DNA from: Dactylosporangium sucinum
Lineage (GTDB): Bacteria > Actinomycetota > Actinomycetes > Mycobacteriales > Micromonosporaceae
Direction of reading: 5' to 3'
Length of the DNA: 64,000 nucleotides
Assembly (NCBI RefSeq): GCF_014647515.1
Contig: NZ_BMPI01000004.1
Coordinates: 41,683-105,682 of the forward strand
Numbering within the stretch: position 1 is the first letter of the stretch; every line of letters begins with the position of its first letter. Both the position numbers and the translations under genes were made by a program. Of this stretch, positions 50,831-61,367 are shown piece by piece. Under the pieces are notes generated by a model, which was given only the letters and a program-made list of their open reading frames with translations, was not told the DNA's origin and made no database searches.

Positions 50831-52460
50831 CGTACGAGCGGAGGACCTCCCGCACGGGCGCGACGATGTGCGTGGCGGCCACCTCGGCGATCGCGTCGCG
50901 CAGCCGGCGCTCGGCCCGCGCCCGGGCCCGGCGGGCGGCGAGCCCGACCACGGGCCGGATCACCACCGCGAGCAGCAGCCCGAAGAGCAGGCCGCCGCCG
51001 AGCAGCACGGTCGCCAGCGGCAGCCGGCCGACCTGCGGGCCGTCGATGCCGGGCAGGCCGAGGAACGCGAACACGGCCCGCACGGCCAGCCAGAGCAGCC
51101 CGGCCAGGGCGGTCGCCGCGCCGAGCCACTGCAGCGCGCCGACCAGCCGCCACCAGGCCGGCTTGCGGGCCATCCCGAGGTCGGCCGAGGCCACGGCGAC
51201 GTCGAGCGCGTCGGGCACGTCGTCGACCTGCGAGCGCGACGCCTTTGTGACGGCCTCCGGCCACGGCTCGGGCAGCCCCGCCCCCGCCTCCTGGGCGACG
51301 TCGCGGGAAGCCAGCGTGACCGCAGCCTTCTGCGCGGCCGTCGACTCGGGCAGGGAGGTGGCCGACGGGGTGGGCACCGGCGCGCTCGGCAGGTGCAGCC
51401 GACGCAGCGGGTCGGGCCGCAGGCGGCGCAGCCAGCGGGCGACGGGCCAGCCGAGGGTGCCGGTGGCGCGGTGGCGGTACGTGCGTTCGGTGGCGTCGAC
51501 GACGATCGGCACCCCGGCCGCGGCGGACAGGGCGCCGGCCAGCCGGTCGACGGTGCCGCGGGCGACGCGCTCGCCCCCACCGGTGTCCAGGGCGACCATC
51601 GGCTCCAGCCCGGCGACCGCCTGGTTGACGTCGCCCGCGAGCCGGCGCAGCGCCGCCTGCCGGTCGGCGACCGCCCGCTCCAGCGTGGCCCGCAGCGTGG
51701 CCAGGCCGGGCTGGCCCTTGGCCGACGTGGCGAACGCGGGCACCCCGCCGAGGCCGTCGGCCTCGAGCAGCCGCTGCAGGTCGGCGACCAGCCGCTCGCT
51801 GTCGGCGCGGTTGAGCCGGTCGGCCTGGTTGAGCACGACCACGGTGACGTCGCGGTGCTGCTGGAAGTTGGCCAGGTACTGCTGGTGGACCACGCGGTCG
51901 GCGTACTTCTGCGGGTCGAGCACCCACACGACGAGGTCGACGAGCCGCAGCAGCCGGTCGACCTCCACCCGGTGCCGGGCTTCGATCGAGTCGAAGTCGG
52001 GCAGGTCGAGCAGCACCAGCCCACGCAGGGCGGCCTCGTCCTCGCCGTCGAGCGCGCTCTCCCGGTTGAACCGCCGGCTGGGCGGCACGCCGAGCCAGTC
52101 GAGCAGCGGCCCGGCCCCGGCCGGGCCCCACACGCAGGCGTGCGCGACGCCGGTCGTCGGGCGGCGGACCCCGACCCGCGACAGCTGGAACTTCGAGAGC
52201 GCGTTGAACAGGCTGGACTTGCCGCTGCCGGTCGCGCCCGCGAGGGCGACGACGGTGTGCGCGCGGGACAGTGCGAGCCGCTCGCCGGACCGGTCGATCA
52301 CGGTGCGCGCGGTGACCAGCCGGTCCTCGGGCACGTGCTCCTCGGCGGCGCGCACGAACCGGCGCAGCCCGTCGACCCGGGCCACCAGCCGGTCGGCGTC
52401 GACCGTGCCGCCGCCGCCCTGGCGCGGAATCGCCTGCTTGATCCGTTCGACAAGGCTCAT
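50793..52460 (-). CDS. Dynamin-like GTPase with two C-terminal TM helices
   Basis: 555 residues from ATG 52460. G motifs: G1 GATGSGKSS, G3 DLPDFDS, G4 VVLNQADRL. Two TM helices (about 435-505) lie near the C-terminus. Works in a pair with the gene above it; their overlap (ATGA) implies coupled translation. Paired bacterial dynamins, such as Streptomyces DynA/DynB, act at division septa; that role is inferred for this pair. Confidence 0.82.
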   Translation of the reverse strand: MSLVERIKQAIPRQGGGGTVDADRLVARVDGLRRFVRAAEEHVPEDRLVTARTVIDRSGERLALSRAHTVVALAGATGSGKSSLFNALSKFQLSRVGVRRPTTGVAHACVWGPAGAGPLLDWLGVPPSRRFNRESALDGEDEAALRGLVLLDLPDFDSIEARHRVEVDRLLRLVDLVVWVLDPQKYADRVVHQQYLANFQQHRDVTVVVLNQADRLNRADSERLVADLQRLLEADGLGGVPAFATSAKGQPGLATLRATLERAVADRQAALRRLAGDVNQAVAGLEPMVALDTGGGERVARGTVDRLAGALSAAAGVPIVVDATERTYRHRATGTLGWPVARWLRRLRPDPLRRLHLPSAPVPTPSATSLPESTAAQKAAVTLASRDVAQEAGAGLPEPWPEAVTKASRSQVDDVPDALDVAVASADLGMARKPAWWRLVGALQWLGAATALAGLLWLAVRAVFAFLGLPGIDGPQVGRLPLATVLLGGGLLFGLLLAVVIRPVVGLAARRARARAERRLRDAIAEVAATHIVAPVREVLRSYDDAREALRAARD

Positions 52461-54316
52461 GAAGTACCGTCCAGATCGGCCGCGAGGCGGGCGTTGTGCA
52501 CCGTCGTGCTCGCGCCGCGCAGGCGGGCGGCCACGTCCTCGTCGATGCCGGCTCCCTCCAGCGCGCTGCGGAACCGGCCGGACTCCTCCTCGAACAGCGC
52601 CGTGACGCGCTCGACCAGGTCGCGGCGGGCCCGCTCGGCCAGGGACCGGACGGCCTGGTCGCCGAAGATCGCCTCCAGCACCTTCTGCGCGGCCACGGTG
52701 GTGCCGCCCGCCACGGCGATCTCGGCGCCGGTCGGGATGAACGCGGTCGCCGCGAAGACGCTGACCATGACCAGCAGGCCGGTGGCGTTGACGGCGTAGG
52801 CGCTGGCCCGGGCGATGACCCGCTTGTCGGCGGCCTCGGTGCGCACCAGCTCCAGCACCGAGCGCTGCCAGTCACGGATGAGCCGGCCGATCCGCTCGTC
52901 GAGGTCGTCGGACGGGTCGCCGAGGCCGGGCGCGGCGTCGAGCAGGGCGGCGCCGGCCGGGTGGGCCCGCCAGGCCGTGGCCGCGTTCTCGGCGGCGTCG
53001 GTGGCGGCGCCCTTGAGCAGGACCGCCAGGCCGGTGCCGATGGCCTCCTGGAAGCGGGCGCCGGGGGCGGGCCGGCCGGTGATCGCGGCCACCAGCCGGT
53101 CGCGGACCTTGCCGACGCGGGCCTGCAGGGCGCGCATGATGTCGCCGGTGCCGACCAGCTCCTGCCAGCGGGCGAGCACCTCGCCGCGCAGCAGCGCGCC
53201 GTCGTGGATGCCCTTCTCGACCGACTCGGTGGCGGCCCGGTAGGCGCCGCGGACCGCCTCCTGGAGCACCCGGGCGGCGGACAGCTGGTCGTCGGCCGCG
53301 GCGGAGAGCACCACGACGTCGACCGTCAGGGCGTCGATCGCCCCGGCGACGGTCTGCCGGACGACCGCGGCCCGCGCGTCGGCGTCGCGGGCGAGCCGGG
53401 TGAACCAGTCGTGCAGCGGGCCGACCTGCGCCTCGGTGAGCAGGCCCTGGCTGTCGAGGCGGGACTCGGCCAGGACGAACAGCGGGACCCCGCCCAGGTC
53501 ATGCTCCTGCAGCATGCTCTTGAGGTGCGGGGCGATCTCGTCGGCCGCGCCGCCGCCGGGGACCCGGTCCAGGACCAGGGCGACGGCCGTGCCCCGGTTG
53601 CGCGCGGTGCGCAGCATGCCCCAGGGCACCGCGTCGGCGTATCGGGCGGCGGTGGTGACGAAGAGCCACAGGTCGGCGGCGGCGAGCAGCTGTCCGGCCA
53701 GCTGCCGGTTGGCGTCGACGACCGAGTCGATGTCGGGCGCGTCGAGGAAGGCGAGCCCGGGGCTGAGTGCCGGTGCGGAGACCACCTGCAGGGAACGCGG
53801 GTCGCTGCTCGGCCCGGACGTGCGCATGAGCGTCGGCAGGAGATTGGCCTGGGAGAACCACGTCATGTCGGCCGGGTGGCAGACGAGCACCGGCGCCCGG
53901 GTCGTCGGGCGAAGCACCCCGGCCGGGCTGACGGGCGTGCGCACCAGGCTGTTGACCAGGGTGGACTTGCCGGCGCCGGTGGAGCCGCCGACGACCACGA
54001 GCAGCGGCGCGTCGAGCCGGTCGAGGCGCGGGAGCAGGTAGTCGTCGAGCTGGCCGACCATGCCCTTGGCGACCGTCCCCGCGCGCTCGGCGCTGGGCAG
54101 CGGCAGGGCGAACCGGACGGCCCGGACCGTGTCGCGCAGCTCCACGAGCGCCGCGGCGAGCGCGCCGGCCGGAGTCGTCTCCGGTGCTCGGGCGCGAGGG
54201 GGCCGACCGGAGGACAGGGCATCCGCCGAAGGGTCGGCAGCCGTCGACCGGGCGGACACCGACTCGCCCTGTGTGGTCACGGATAAAGCGTGCACGATGC
54301 GACCGGCCAGCGCCAT
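52457..54316 (-). CDS. Dynamin-like GTPase with membrane region
   Basis: 619 residues from ATG 54316; a GTG at 54280 could also start it. G1 GGSTGAGKST, G3 FLDAPDIDS, G4 region ALVLDRVPGG. A hydrophobic hairpin (VNATGLLVMVSVFAATAFIPTGAEIAVAGGTTVAA) lies at about 505-540. Coiled-coil C-terminus. Probably anchors to the membrane and acts with the downstream GTPase, whose start overlaps its stop. Confidence 0.82.
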   Translation of the reverse strand: MALAGRIVHALSVTTQGESVSARSTAADPSADALSSGRPPRARAPETTPAGALAAALVELRDTVRAVRFALPLPSAERAGTVAKGMVGQLDDYLLPRLDRLDAPLLVVVGGSTGAGKSTLVNSLVRTPVSPAGVLRPTTRAPVLVCHPADMTWFSQANLLPTLMRTSGPSSDPRSLQVVSAPALSPGLAFLDAPDIDSVVDANRQLAGQLLAAADLWLFVTTAARYADAVPWGMLRTARNRGTAVALVLDRVPGGGAADEIAPHLKSMLQEHDLGGVPLFVLAESRLDSQGLLTEAQVGPLHDWFTRLARDADARAAVVRQTVAGAIDALTVDVVVLSAAADDQLSAARVLQEAVRGAYRAATESVEKGIHDGALLRGEVLARWQELVGTGDIMRALQARVGKVRDRLVAAITGRPAPGARFQEAIGTGLAVLLKGAATDAAENAATAWRAHPAGAALLDAAPGLGDPSDDLDERIGRLIRDWQRSVLELVRTEAADKRVIARASAYAVNATGLLVMVSVFAATAFIPTGAEIAVAGGTTVAAQKVLEAIFGDQAVRSLAERARRDLVERVTALFEEESGRFRSALEGAGIDEDVAARLRGASTTVHNARLAADLDGTS

Positions 54317-54383
54317 GCAATGGCCGTAAGCATCGATGTCACCCGGCGCAATCTCACCCCTTGACCACCCGGCTGTGCGGAAG

Positions 54384-54402
54384 TTGCGTCGAAGTCACTC
54401 AA
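54384..54402. promoter_or_regulatory. Degenerate HAIR-like site upstream of dnaK
   Basis: TTGCGT, seven bases, ACTCAA: one half matches the HspR-site half ACTCAA and the other differs at one base. It lies 9 bp before the -35 and could be a second HspR site. Confidence 0.45.
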
Positions 54403-54410
54403 GCTCCGAC

Positions 54411-54439
54411 TTGACGATCGAGAGTCGCGTGGCACTATT
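54411..54439 (+). promoter_or_regulatory. dnaK operon promoter
   Basis: TTGACG (54411-54416) and ACTATT (54434-54439) with a 17-bp spacer. The -10 touches the HAIR repeat, so HspR would block RNA polymerase. Confidence 0.6.
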
Positions 54440-54456
54440 GAGTGACAGTCACTCAA
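54438..54456. promoter_or_regulatory. HAIR element (HspR operator) of dnaK operon
   Basis: TTGAGT, seven bases (GACAGTC), ACTCAA, the HspR-associated inverted repeat core. HspR is encoded as the fourth gene of this operon. Confidence 0.88.
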
Positions 54457-54507
54457 CTTCGCAGCCGGCGCTCGAAACGCCGACTGCCGCATGGAGGTCA
54501 AGCAGCT

Positions 54508-56369
<1,862 letters not shown>

Positions 56370-56373
<4 letters not shown>

Positions 56374-57113
56374 CCGACGAGAACCGCGCCGCCGGCTCGG
56401 AGGAGCCGGCGGAGCGCGTTGTGATCACCGAAGAGCCGAGCAAGCCCAACGAGCAGAACGCACCGAACGAACCGACAGAACCGAACGAAGAGACCGCGGA
56501 GGAGGCGAACGTGGAGGTCGAAGAGACCGAAACCAAGGCCCCCGAGCCGGCGGCCGAGCCCGACGCGGTGGAGGGCGAGATCGTGGACGAGGCGTTCACG
56601 GTCCACGCGCCACCGGCCGGCGAGCCCGGCGCAGCGGCTGCGCAGGGCACCACCGACGACGCTCACCAGCACGGCCTCGGCGCCGAGCTGGCAGCGCTGC
56701 GGACGGAGCTCGATGAGCGCACGCGTGACCTGCAGCGGGTCACGGCCGAATACGCGAACTACCGCAAGCGGGTCGACCGGGACCGGGCCCTGGTGGTCGA
56801 GCAGGCCACCGGCAACGTCCTGGGCGCGCTGCTACCGGTGCTCGACGACCTCGACCGGGCCCGTGACCACGGCGACCTGGTCGGCCCGTTCGGCGCGGTG
56901 GCGGAGCAGCTCATCGCCGCGCTGACGAAGTTCGGGCTGACCGTGTTCGGGGCCAAGGGCGACCCGTTCGACCCCACTCGCCACGAGGCAGTGGCCCACC
57001 TGACGTCGGCCGAGGTGACCGAGCCCACATGTATCGACGTGATGCGGCGCGGTTACCTTCTCGGCGAGCGGCTGCTGCGACCCGCGCTCGTCGCGGTCGC
57101 CGACCCGGAGTAG
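56370..57113 (+). CDS. grpE: Nucleotide exchange factor GrpE
   Basis: 247 residues from GTG 56370, overlapping the dnaK stop. The first 105 residues are an acidic, Glu/Pro/Asn-rich tail. The GrpE core starts [37 protein letters not shown] and ends with [13 protein letters not shown], then [18 protein letters not shown]. Releases ADP from DnaK. Confidence 0.97.
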
Positions 57114-57138
57114 ACGAACGCCTGGAGGAGGTGGCGCG

Positions 57139-58362
57139 ATGAGTTCGAAGGACTGGTTGGAAAAGGATTTCTACGCGGTTCTGGGCGTCACCAAATCCGC
57201 TTCCACCGACGAGATCAAGAAGGCGTACCGCAAGCTCGCCCGCGAGCTGCACCCCGACCGCAACCCCAACAACGCGGCGGCCGAGGAGCGGTTCAAGGCG
57301 GTGTCCGAGGCCTACGACGTGCTCTCCGACGAGCGCCGTCGCAAGGAGTACGACGAGATGCGGTCGCTGTTCGGCGCGGGGCAGTTCCGCCGCAACGCGC
57401 GGGCCGGCGGTCCGGCCGGTGCGGGCGGGTTCGACTTCACCGACCTGTTCGCCAACGGCACGGCGGGTGCGCCCCGTGGCGCCGGTGGCGGTGACCGCCG
57501 GTTCGGCGGCGCCGGCTTCTCCGACCTGTTCAGCTCGATCTTCTCGGGCGGCGGGGGCGGGGCGGCCGGCGCGCCGGCCGGGCGGCGGACGCGCGGGCGG
57601 GACGTCGAGACCGAGGTGGTGCTCAACTTCGCCGACGCGGTGCAGGGCGCGACGCTGCCGATCACGCTGCGCACGCCGGGCACCTGCGATACCTGTCACG
57701 GCAACGGCGCGGCGCCGGGCACGTCCCCGCGGACCTGCCCCAAGTGCCGCGGGCTCGGCGTGGTGAGCACCAACCAGGGCTCGTTCAGCTTCACCGAGCC
57801 GTGCCGTGAGTGCCAGGGCGTCGGCACGATCGTCGACGAGAAGTGCCCGGAGTGCCACGGCACCGGTGGGGTCACCAAGACCCGCACGATCAACGTGCGG
57901 ATCCCCGCCGGCGTCGCCGACGGCCAGCGCATCCGCCTGGCCGGCCGCGGCGAGCCGGGCGCGCGCGGCGGCGCGGCCGGCGACCTGTTCGTGCTGATCA
58001 AGGTCCGGGCCGACCCGGTCTTCGGCCGGTCCGGCGACGACCTGACGCTGACGGTGCCGGTGACGTTCGCGGAGGCGGCCCTCGGGGCCGACCTGCGGGT
58101 GCCGACGCTCGACGCGGCCGTGACGCTGCGGGTGCCCCCGGGCACGCCGAGCGGGCGGACGCTGCGGGTGCGCGGCAAGGGCGTCGTCCGGCGCGACGGC
58201 AACGTGGGTGACCTGCTGGTCACCATCGACGTCCACGTGCCGGCCGAGCTCTCCGAGGAGGCCCGGCGGGCACTGACCGACTTCGCGGCCGCGGCGCCGC
58301 CGGCGCCACGCGAGCGGCTCGACGCGATCGCACGGGAGCGCAGTAGCTATGAGCAGCGGTGA
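57139..58362 (+). CDS. dnaJ: Chaperone DnaJ
   Basis: 407 residues from ATG 57139 with GGAGGAGG upstream. J domain with HPD in [12 protein letters not shown], then a Gly-rich region and four zinc-finger repeats: [33 protein letters not shown]-terminal peptide-binding domain. It activates DnaK ATPase. Overlaps hspR by 14 bp. Confidence 0.98.
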   Translation: MSSKDWLEKDFYAVLGVTKSASTDEIKKAYRKLARELHPDRNPNNAAAEERFKAVSEAYDVLSDERRRKEYDEMRSLFGAGQFRRNARAGGPAGAGGFDFTDLFANGTAGAPRGAGGGDRRFGGAGFSDLFSSIFSGGGGGAAGAPAGRRTRGRDVETEVVLNFADAVQGATLPITLRTPGTCDTCHGNGAAPGTSPRTCPKCRGLGVVSTNQGSFSFTEPCRECQGVGTIVDEKCPECHGTGGVTKTRTINVRIPAGVADGQRIRLAGRGEPGARGGAAGDLFVLIKVRADPVFGRSGDDLTLTVPVTFAEAALGADLRVPTLDAAVTLRVPPGTPSGRTLRVRGKGVVRRDGNVGDLLVTIDVHVPAELSEEARRALTDFAAAAPPAPRERLDAIARERSSYEQR

Positions 58363-58804
58363 CAACGGCGAGGAGCACGAGGTCTTCCTCAGCTTCGAGG
58401 CGGTTTCCGACGCCAAGGTGCTGATCATCTCCATCGCGGCCCGGCTGGCCGGCATGCACCCGCAGACCCTGCGGCAGTACGACCGCATGGGCCTGGTGCA
58501 GCCCGGCCGCACCTCGGGCGGCGGCCGGCGCTACAGCGAGCGCGACGTCGCGCTCCTGCGGGAGGTGCAGCGGCTCAGCCAGGAGGACGGCGTCAACCTC
58601 GCCGGCATCAAGCGGATCATCGACCTGGAGGGCATCGTCGGCGACCTGCGCCAGCGGGTGGCCGAGCTCGAGGACGAGCTGATCCGCACGCGGGCCAGGC
58701 TGGCCCAGGTCGAGGCGGCCGGCTTTCCGCGCCGAGACCTGGTTCCGCAGCATCAGCGCCAGACGGCGCTGGTCGTCTGGCGACCGGGTCGCAAGGACGT
58801 TTGA
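58349..58804 (+). CDS. hspR: Heat-shock repressor HspR (MerR family)
   Basis: 151 residues from ATG 58349, overlapping dnaJ by 14 bp. MerR-type helix-turn-helix: [52 protein letters not shown] coiled-coil (about 88-120) serves dimer formation. HspR binds HAIR repeats with DnaK as co-repressor in other actinobacteria; HAIR elements lie before dnaK and clpB here. Confidence 0.96.
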   Translation: MSSGDNGEEHEVFLSFEAVSDAKVLIISIAARLAGMHPQTLRQYDRMGLVQPGRTSGGGRRYSERDVALLREVQRLSQEDGVNLAGIKRIIDLEGIVGDLRQRVAELEDELIRTRARLAQVEAAGFPRRDLVPQHQRQTALVVWRPGRKDV

Positions 58805-58895
58805 GCGCCGCCGGCGCGGGGCACCCTGACGGCAGGGAATGGTGCGGTTGTTCCGGAGGCTGACCGGGATGCTCGCGCAGGGGTGTGGTCAAGCT

Positions 58896-58926
58896 CGGAA
58901 GGGCGTCCGTCAGGGGCGCCCTTCCG
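58896..58926. terminator. Hairpin between convergent hspR and hypothetical gene
   Basis: CGGAAGGGCG (58896-58905) and its complement (58917-58926) around an 11-nt loop. It is 92 bp past hspR. Confidence 0.6.
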
Positions 58927-58943
58927 GCTGTCGCGGGCGAAGC

Positions 58944-59375
58944 TCAGGCCAGCCGGCGGGGCTGGCGGACCAGGCCGCCCTCGCACCAGTCGTGGTATTC
59001 GAACAGCTCCGGCCGCGCGAGCAGCATCCGGGCGTTGTGCGCCCAGGTGGTGAGCAGTTCGTCGCCGTGCTCCTCGGCCTGCTCGACGAACTTCCGCAGC
59101 CGCCGCTTCGGGTGGGCCCGGAAGTGCGTGCGGATGCCGTCGGCGGCGTAGATGTACAGGCAGTGCAGCGCGAACCGGCGCGCCGGGCAGGCCGGGTCCA
59201 TCGCCAGGTCGAACAGGGTGCCGATGAGCCGGTCGCCCGCGACCAGCAGGTCCCAGTCGGGCGGCATCGTCTGCAGCACGGCCGCGTCGGGGTGATAGGC
59301 CCACGCGCGCAGCTCGGCAGGAGTAGGGTCTACCGGGTTCGCGAAGCCTCGGAATCCCGCTTGTGTCACGCTCAC
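58944..59375 (-). CDS. Conserved hypothetical protein
   Basis: 143 residues from GTG 59375, with GGGAG upstream; a longer frame to 59447 exists but is not supported. Mostly helical, with PPDWDLLVAGDRLIGTLFDLAMDPACPARRFALHCLYIYAADGIR and HPKRRLRKFVEQAEEHGDELL. No TM segment or catalytic motif, and the family is not recognised. Convergent with hspR. Confidence 0.65.
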   Translation of the reverse strand: MSVTQAGFRGFANPVDPTPAELRAWAYHPDAAVLQTMPPDWDLLVAGDRLIGTLFDLAMDPACPARRFALHCLYIYAADGIRTHFRAHPKRRLRKFVEQAEEHGDELLTTWAHNARMLLARPELFEYHDWCEGGLVRQPRRLA

Positions 59376-59514
59376 CGTCTGCTCCCGTGGCCAGCGGGCT
59401 GAGTTATCGCCAGAGGTCCTGGGTCCGGCGACACGGTAGCCCGCCATCTGGCGACAGCGGAAGAGCCGAAGGGATTGGTTACCCTCCGGATACTCCGAAA
59501 ATTCCGTAAATTTC

Positions 59515-59539
59515 GCGTTTCCCGTAGCGCAAAACGCGG
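59515..59539. repeat. Short inverted repeat in low-GC stretch before DUF1707 gene
   Basis: CGCGTTT (59515-59521) and AAACGCG (59533-59539). It lies in an AT-richer stretch (59478-59540) of the 200-bp gap that holds both flanking promoters; it may be a regulator site. Confidence 0.35.
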
Positions 59540-59563
59540 GATGTCAATGGCCCGGCAGGGGTC

Positions 59564-59569
59564 TACAGT
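59564..59569 (+). promoter_or_regulatory. -10 element of DUF1707 gene, leaderless start
   Basis: TACAGT, 6 bases before GTG 59576. Confidence 0.5.
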
Positions 59570-59575
59570 GTCGTC

Positions 59576-60145
59576 GTGAGCAGCGAGCGCCCGGACATGC
59601 GCATCTCCGACGCCGAGCGCGAGCGGGTGGTCGCCCAGCTCAACACGGCCGTCGCGGAAGGCCGGCTCACGCTGTCAGAGTTCGAGGAGCGGGTCGACGG
59701 CGTCCTGCGCTCGCGCACCTTCGGCGAGATCGAGCCGTTCGTCGGCGATCTGCCGGTCCGCACCCCGGCATCGGCGCCCGACCTGTTGCCGATCCGCAAC
59801 CGCTCGTCGAGCCTCAAGCGCCAGGGCCGCTGGACGGTGCCGCGGCGGATCTCGATCAGCACCCGCGCCGGCGCCGTGAAGCTCGACTTCACCGAGGCCG
59901 TGTTCCTGCAGCGCGAGGTGCAGATCGACATCGAGGCGCGGTCGAGCGCGGTCGACCTGGTGCTGCCGGCCGGGGCCACCGCCGACGTCGACCAGATCGA
60001 CAACCATGCCAGCACGGTCAAGACCAAGGTGCCCGCGGTCTACGACGCCGGTGGCGAGGGCGTGGTCTTCCGGATCAACGGCGAGCTGCGCAGCAGCAGC
60101 GTCCGCGTCCGTTATCAGCGACGTTTCTGGTGGTGGCGTTGGTAG
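59576..60145 (+). CDS. DUF1707 (SHOCT-like) protein
   Basis: 189 residues from GTG 59576. The N-terminal 55 residues (MRISDAERERVVAQLNTAVAEGRLTLSEFEERVDGVLRSRTFGEI) are a clear DUF1707 domain, a two-helix module common in actinobacteria. The rest (beta strands, DIEARSSAVDLVLPAGATADV, then RINGELRSSSVRVRYQRR) resembles the LiaF-like C-terminal domain. No membrane segment. Function unknown; overlaps the next gene by 16 bp. Confidence 0.82.
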   Translation: MSSERPDMRISDAERERVVAQLNTAVAEGRLTLSEFEERVDGVLRSRTFGEIEPFVGDLPVRTPASAPDLLPIRNRSSSLKRQGRWTVPRRISISTRAGAVKLDFTEAVFLQREVQIDIEARSSAVDLVLPAGATADVDQIDNHASTVKTKVPAVYDAGGEGVVFRINGELRSSSVRVRYQRRFWWWRW

Positions 60146-61284
60146 CAGTCCGGCGCCGAGCCGTGGTCGTCGCGCTGGCCACCGTCCTCACCGCGACGCT
60201 CACCGCTGGCGGGTGCCGGCCGCAGGAGACCCCGCAGGCCGAGGAGCCCGCCCCAGACGTCTCGTATGAGGAGCTGCCGCCCGCCCCGACCGGCTCCGAA
60301 GACCCGCACAACCGGCAGAACGTCGTGCCCGTGCCCAAGGGCACCTCGCCGCGGGCCGTCGAGTTCGCCGACCCCGACACCGGCTACGCCCTCTTCAGCG
60401 CCTGCGTGGCCGGCCAGTCCTGCGAGGTCGGGCTGGTGCTCACGCTCGACGGTGGCAGCAGCTGGGTGTCCCGCAAGCTGCCCTTCGACGACGCCACCGA
60501 GGTCGACATGCGCCTCGGCCGGGGCAACGTGCTCATCCTCAAGGCGGCGCCGACCGGCTGGTTCATCTCCCGCGACACCGGCCGCACGTTCGAGAAGCGG
60601 CCGATGGAGCCGGCGCCGGTCGAGCTCAACCTGACCGAGCCGCGCTACCAGGCCAGCTGCCCCGAGGTCGGGGCGAGCGAGTGCCCGGCCCGGCAGCTCA
60701 CCCAGGTCGCCGACGACGGCACCCGCGCCGCGATCACCGCCAAGCCCCCGGGCAGCCACGCCTTCACCAGCATCGCGGTGACCGACGACAACCGCATGTG
60801 GGTGTCCTCGAAGGTCGTCGACGACACCGGCCCGACCGTCACGGTGTGGTATAGCTCCGACGGTGGCAAGCACTGGGTCGCCGACGGCAGCGTCCACCCA
60901 CTGGACCCGACCGCCGACCCCAAGCTCGTCGTCGACCCCTCCGGCACCGCCGTCTGGCTGGTCGGCGGCCGGTTCGCGGCGCGCCGCAACGGGGCCGGCT
61001 CGTGGACCGAGGCGACCGCGATGCGCGAATTGTCCGAGGTGTACAGCGCGGAGGTGCTCCCGCGCGGCCGGGTGCTCGTCGCCACCGGCCAGGGCGTGTG
61101 GCTGGTCGACCTCGAGCAGAAGGTGCGCGACCCGGGCGCCCGCACGATCTTCCGGCTGCGCCGGCTCGGTCAGACGACCGTCCTGGGCTACCCGGCTCAG
61201 CAGTCCGGCGAGGTTTGGCTGTGCGCTGTCCAGGAGAAGGACGGGAAATGTGACTGGTCGCGCGTCGCGGTCAGTGCCCGCTGA
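60130..61284 (+). CDS. Secreted or lipid-linked beta-propeller protein with BNR/Asp-box repeats
   Basis: 384 residues from GTG 60130 (GTG 60133 is also possible). Signal peptide ends LTAGGC, a weak lipobox, so lipid attachment is possible. Asp-box repeats LTLDGGSSW, ISRDTGRTF and YSSDGGKHW suggest a beta-propeller. Four cysteines may make disulfides. No catalytic residues recognised. Precedes clpB by 83 bp and probably shares a transcript with the DUF1707 gene. Confidence 0.72.
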   Translation: MVALVAVRRRAVVVALATVLTATLTAGGCRPQETPQAEEPAPDVSYEELPPAPTGSEDPHNRQNVVPVPKGTSPRAVEFADPDTGYALFSACVAGQSCEVGLVLTLDGGSSWVSRKLPFDDATEVDMRLGRGNVLILKAAPTGWFISRDTGRTFEKRPMEPAPVELNLTEPRYQASCPEVGASECPARQLTQVADDGTRAAITAKPPGSHAFTSIAVTDDNRMWVSSKVVDDTGPTVTVWYSSDGGKHWVADGSVHPLDPTADPKLVVDPSGTAVWLVGGRFAARRNGAGSWTEATAMRELSEVYSAEVLPRGRVLVATGQGVWLVDLEQKVRDPGARTIFRLRRLGQTTVLGYPAQQSGEVWLCAVQEKDGKCDWSRVAVSAR

Positions 61285-61286
61285 GA

Positions 61287-61307
61287 CTTGAGTGGAATAG
61301 ACTCAAC
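61287..61307. promoter_or_regulatory. HAIR element (HspR operator) of clpB
   Basis: CTTGAGT, seven bases (GGAATAG), ACTCAAC. Only the last base differs from the HAIR consensus. It lies 61 bp before the clpB start. Confidence 0.9.
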
Positions 61308-61367
61308 CTCGGAGGTGTCGTACCCAAGGAACGGGTAGCACTGAGACCGAGGAGCCACGGACCCAAC

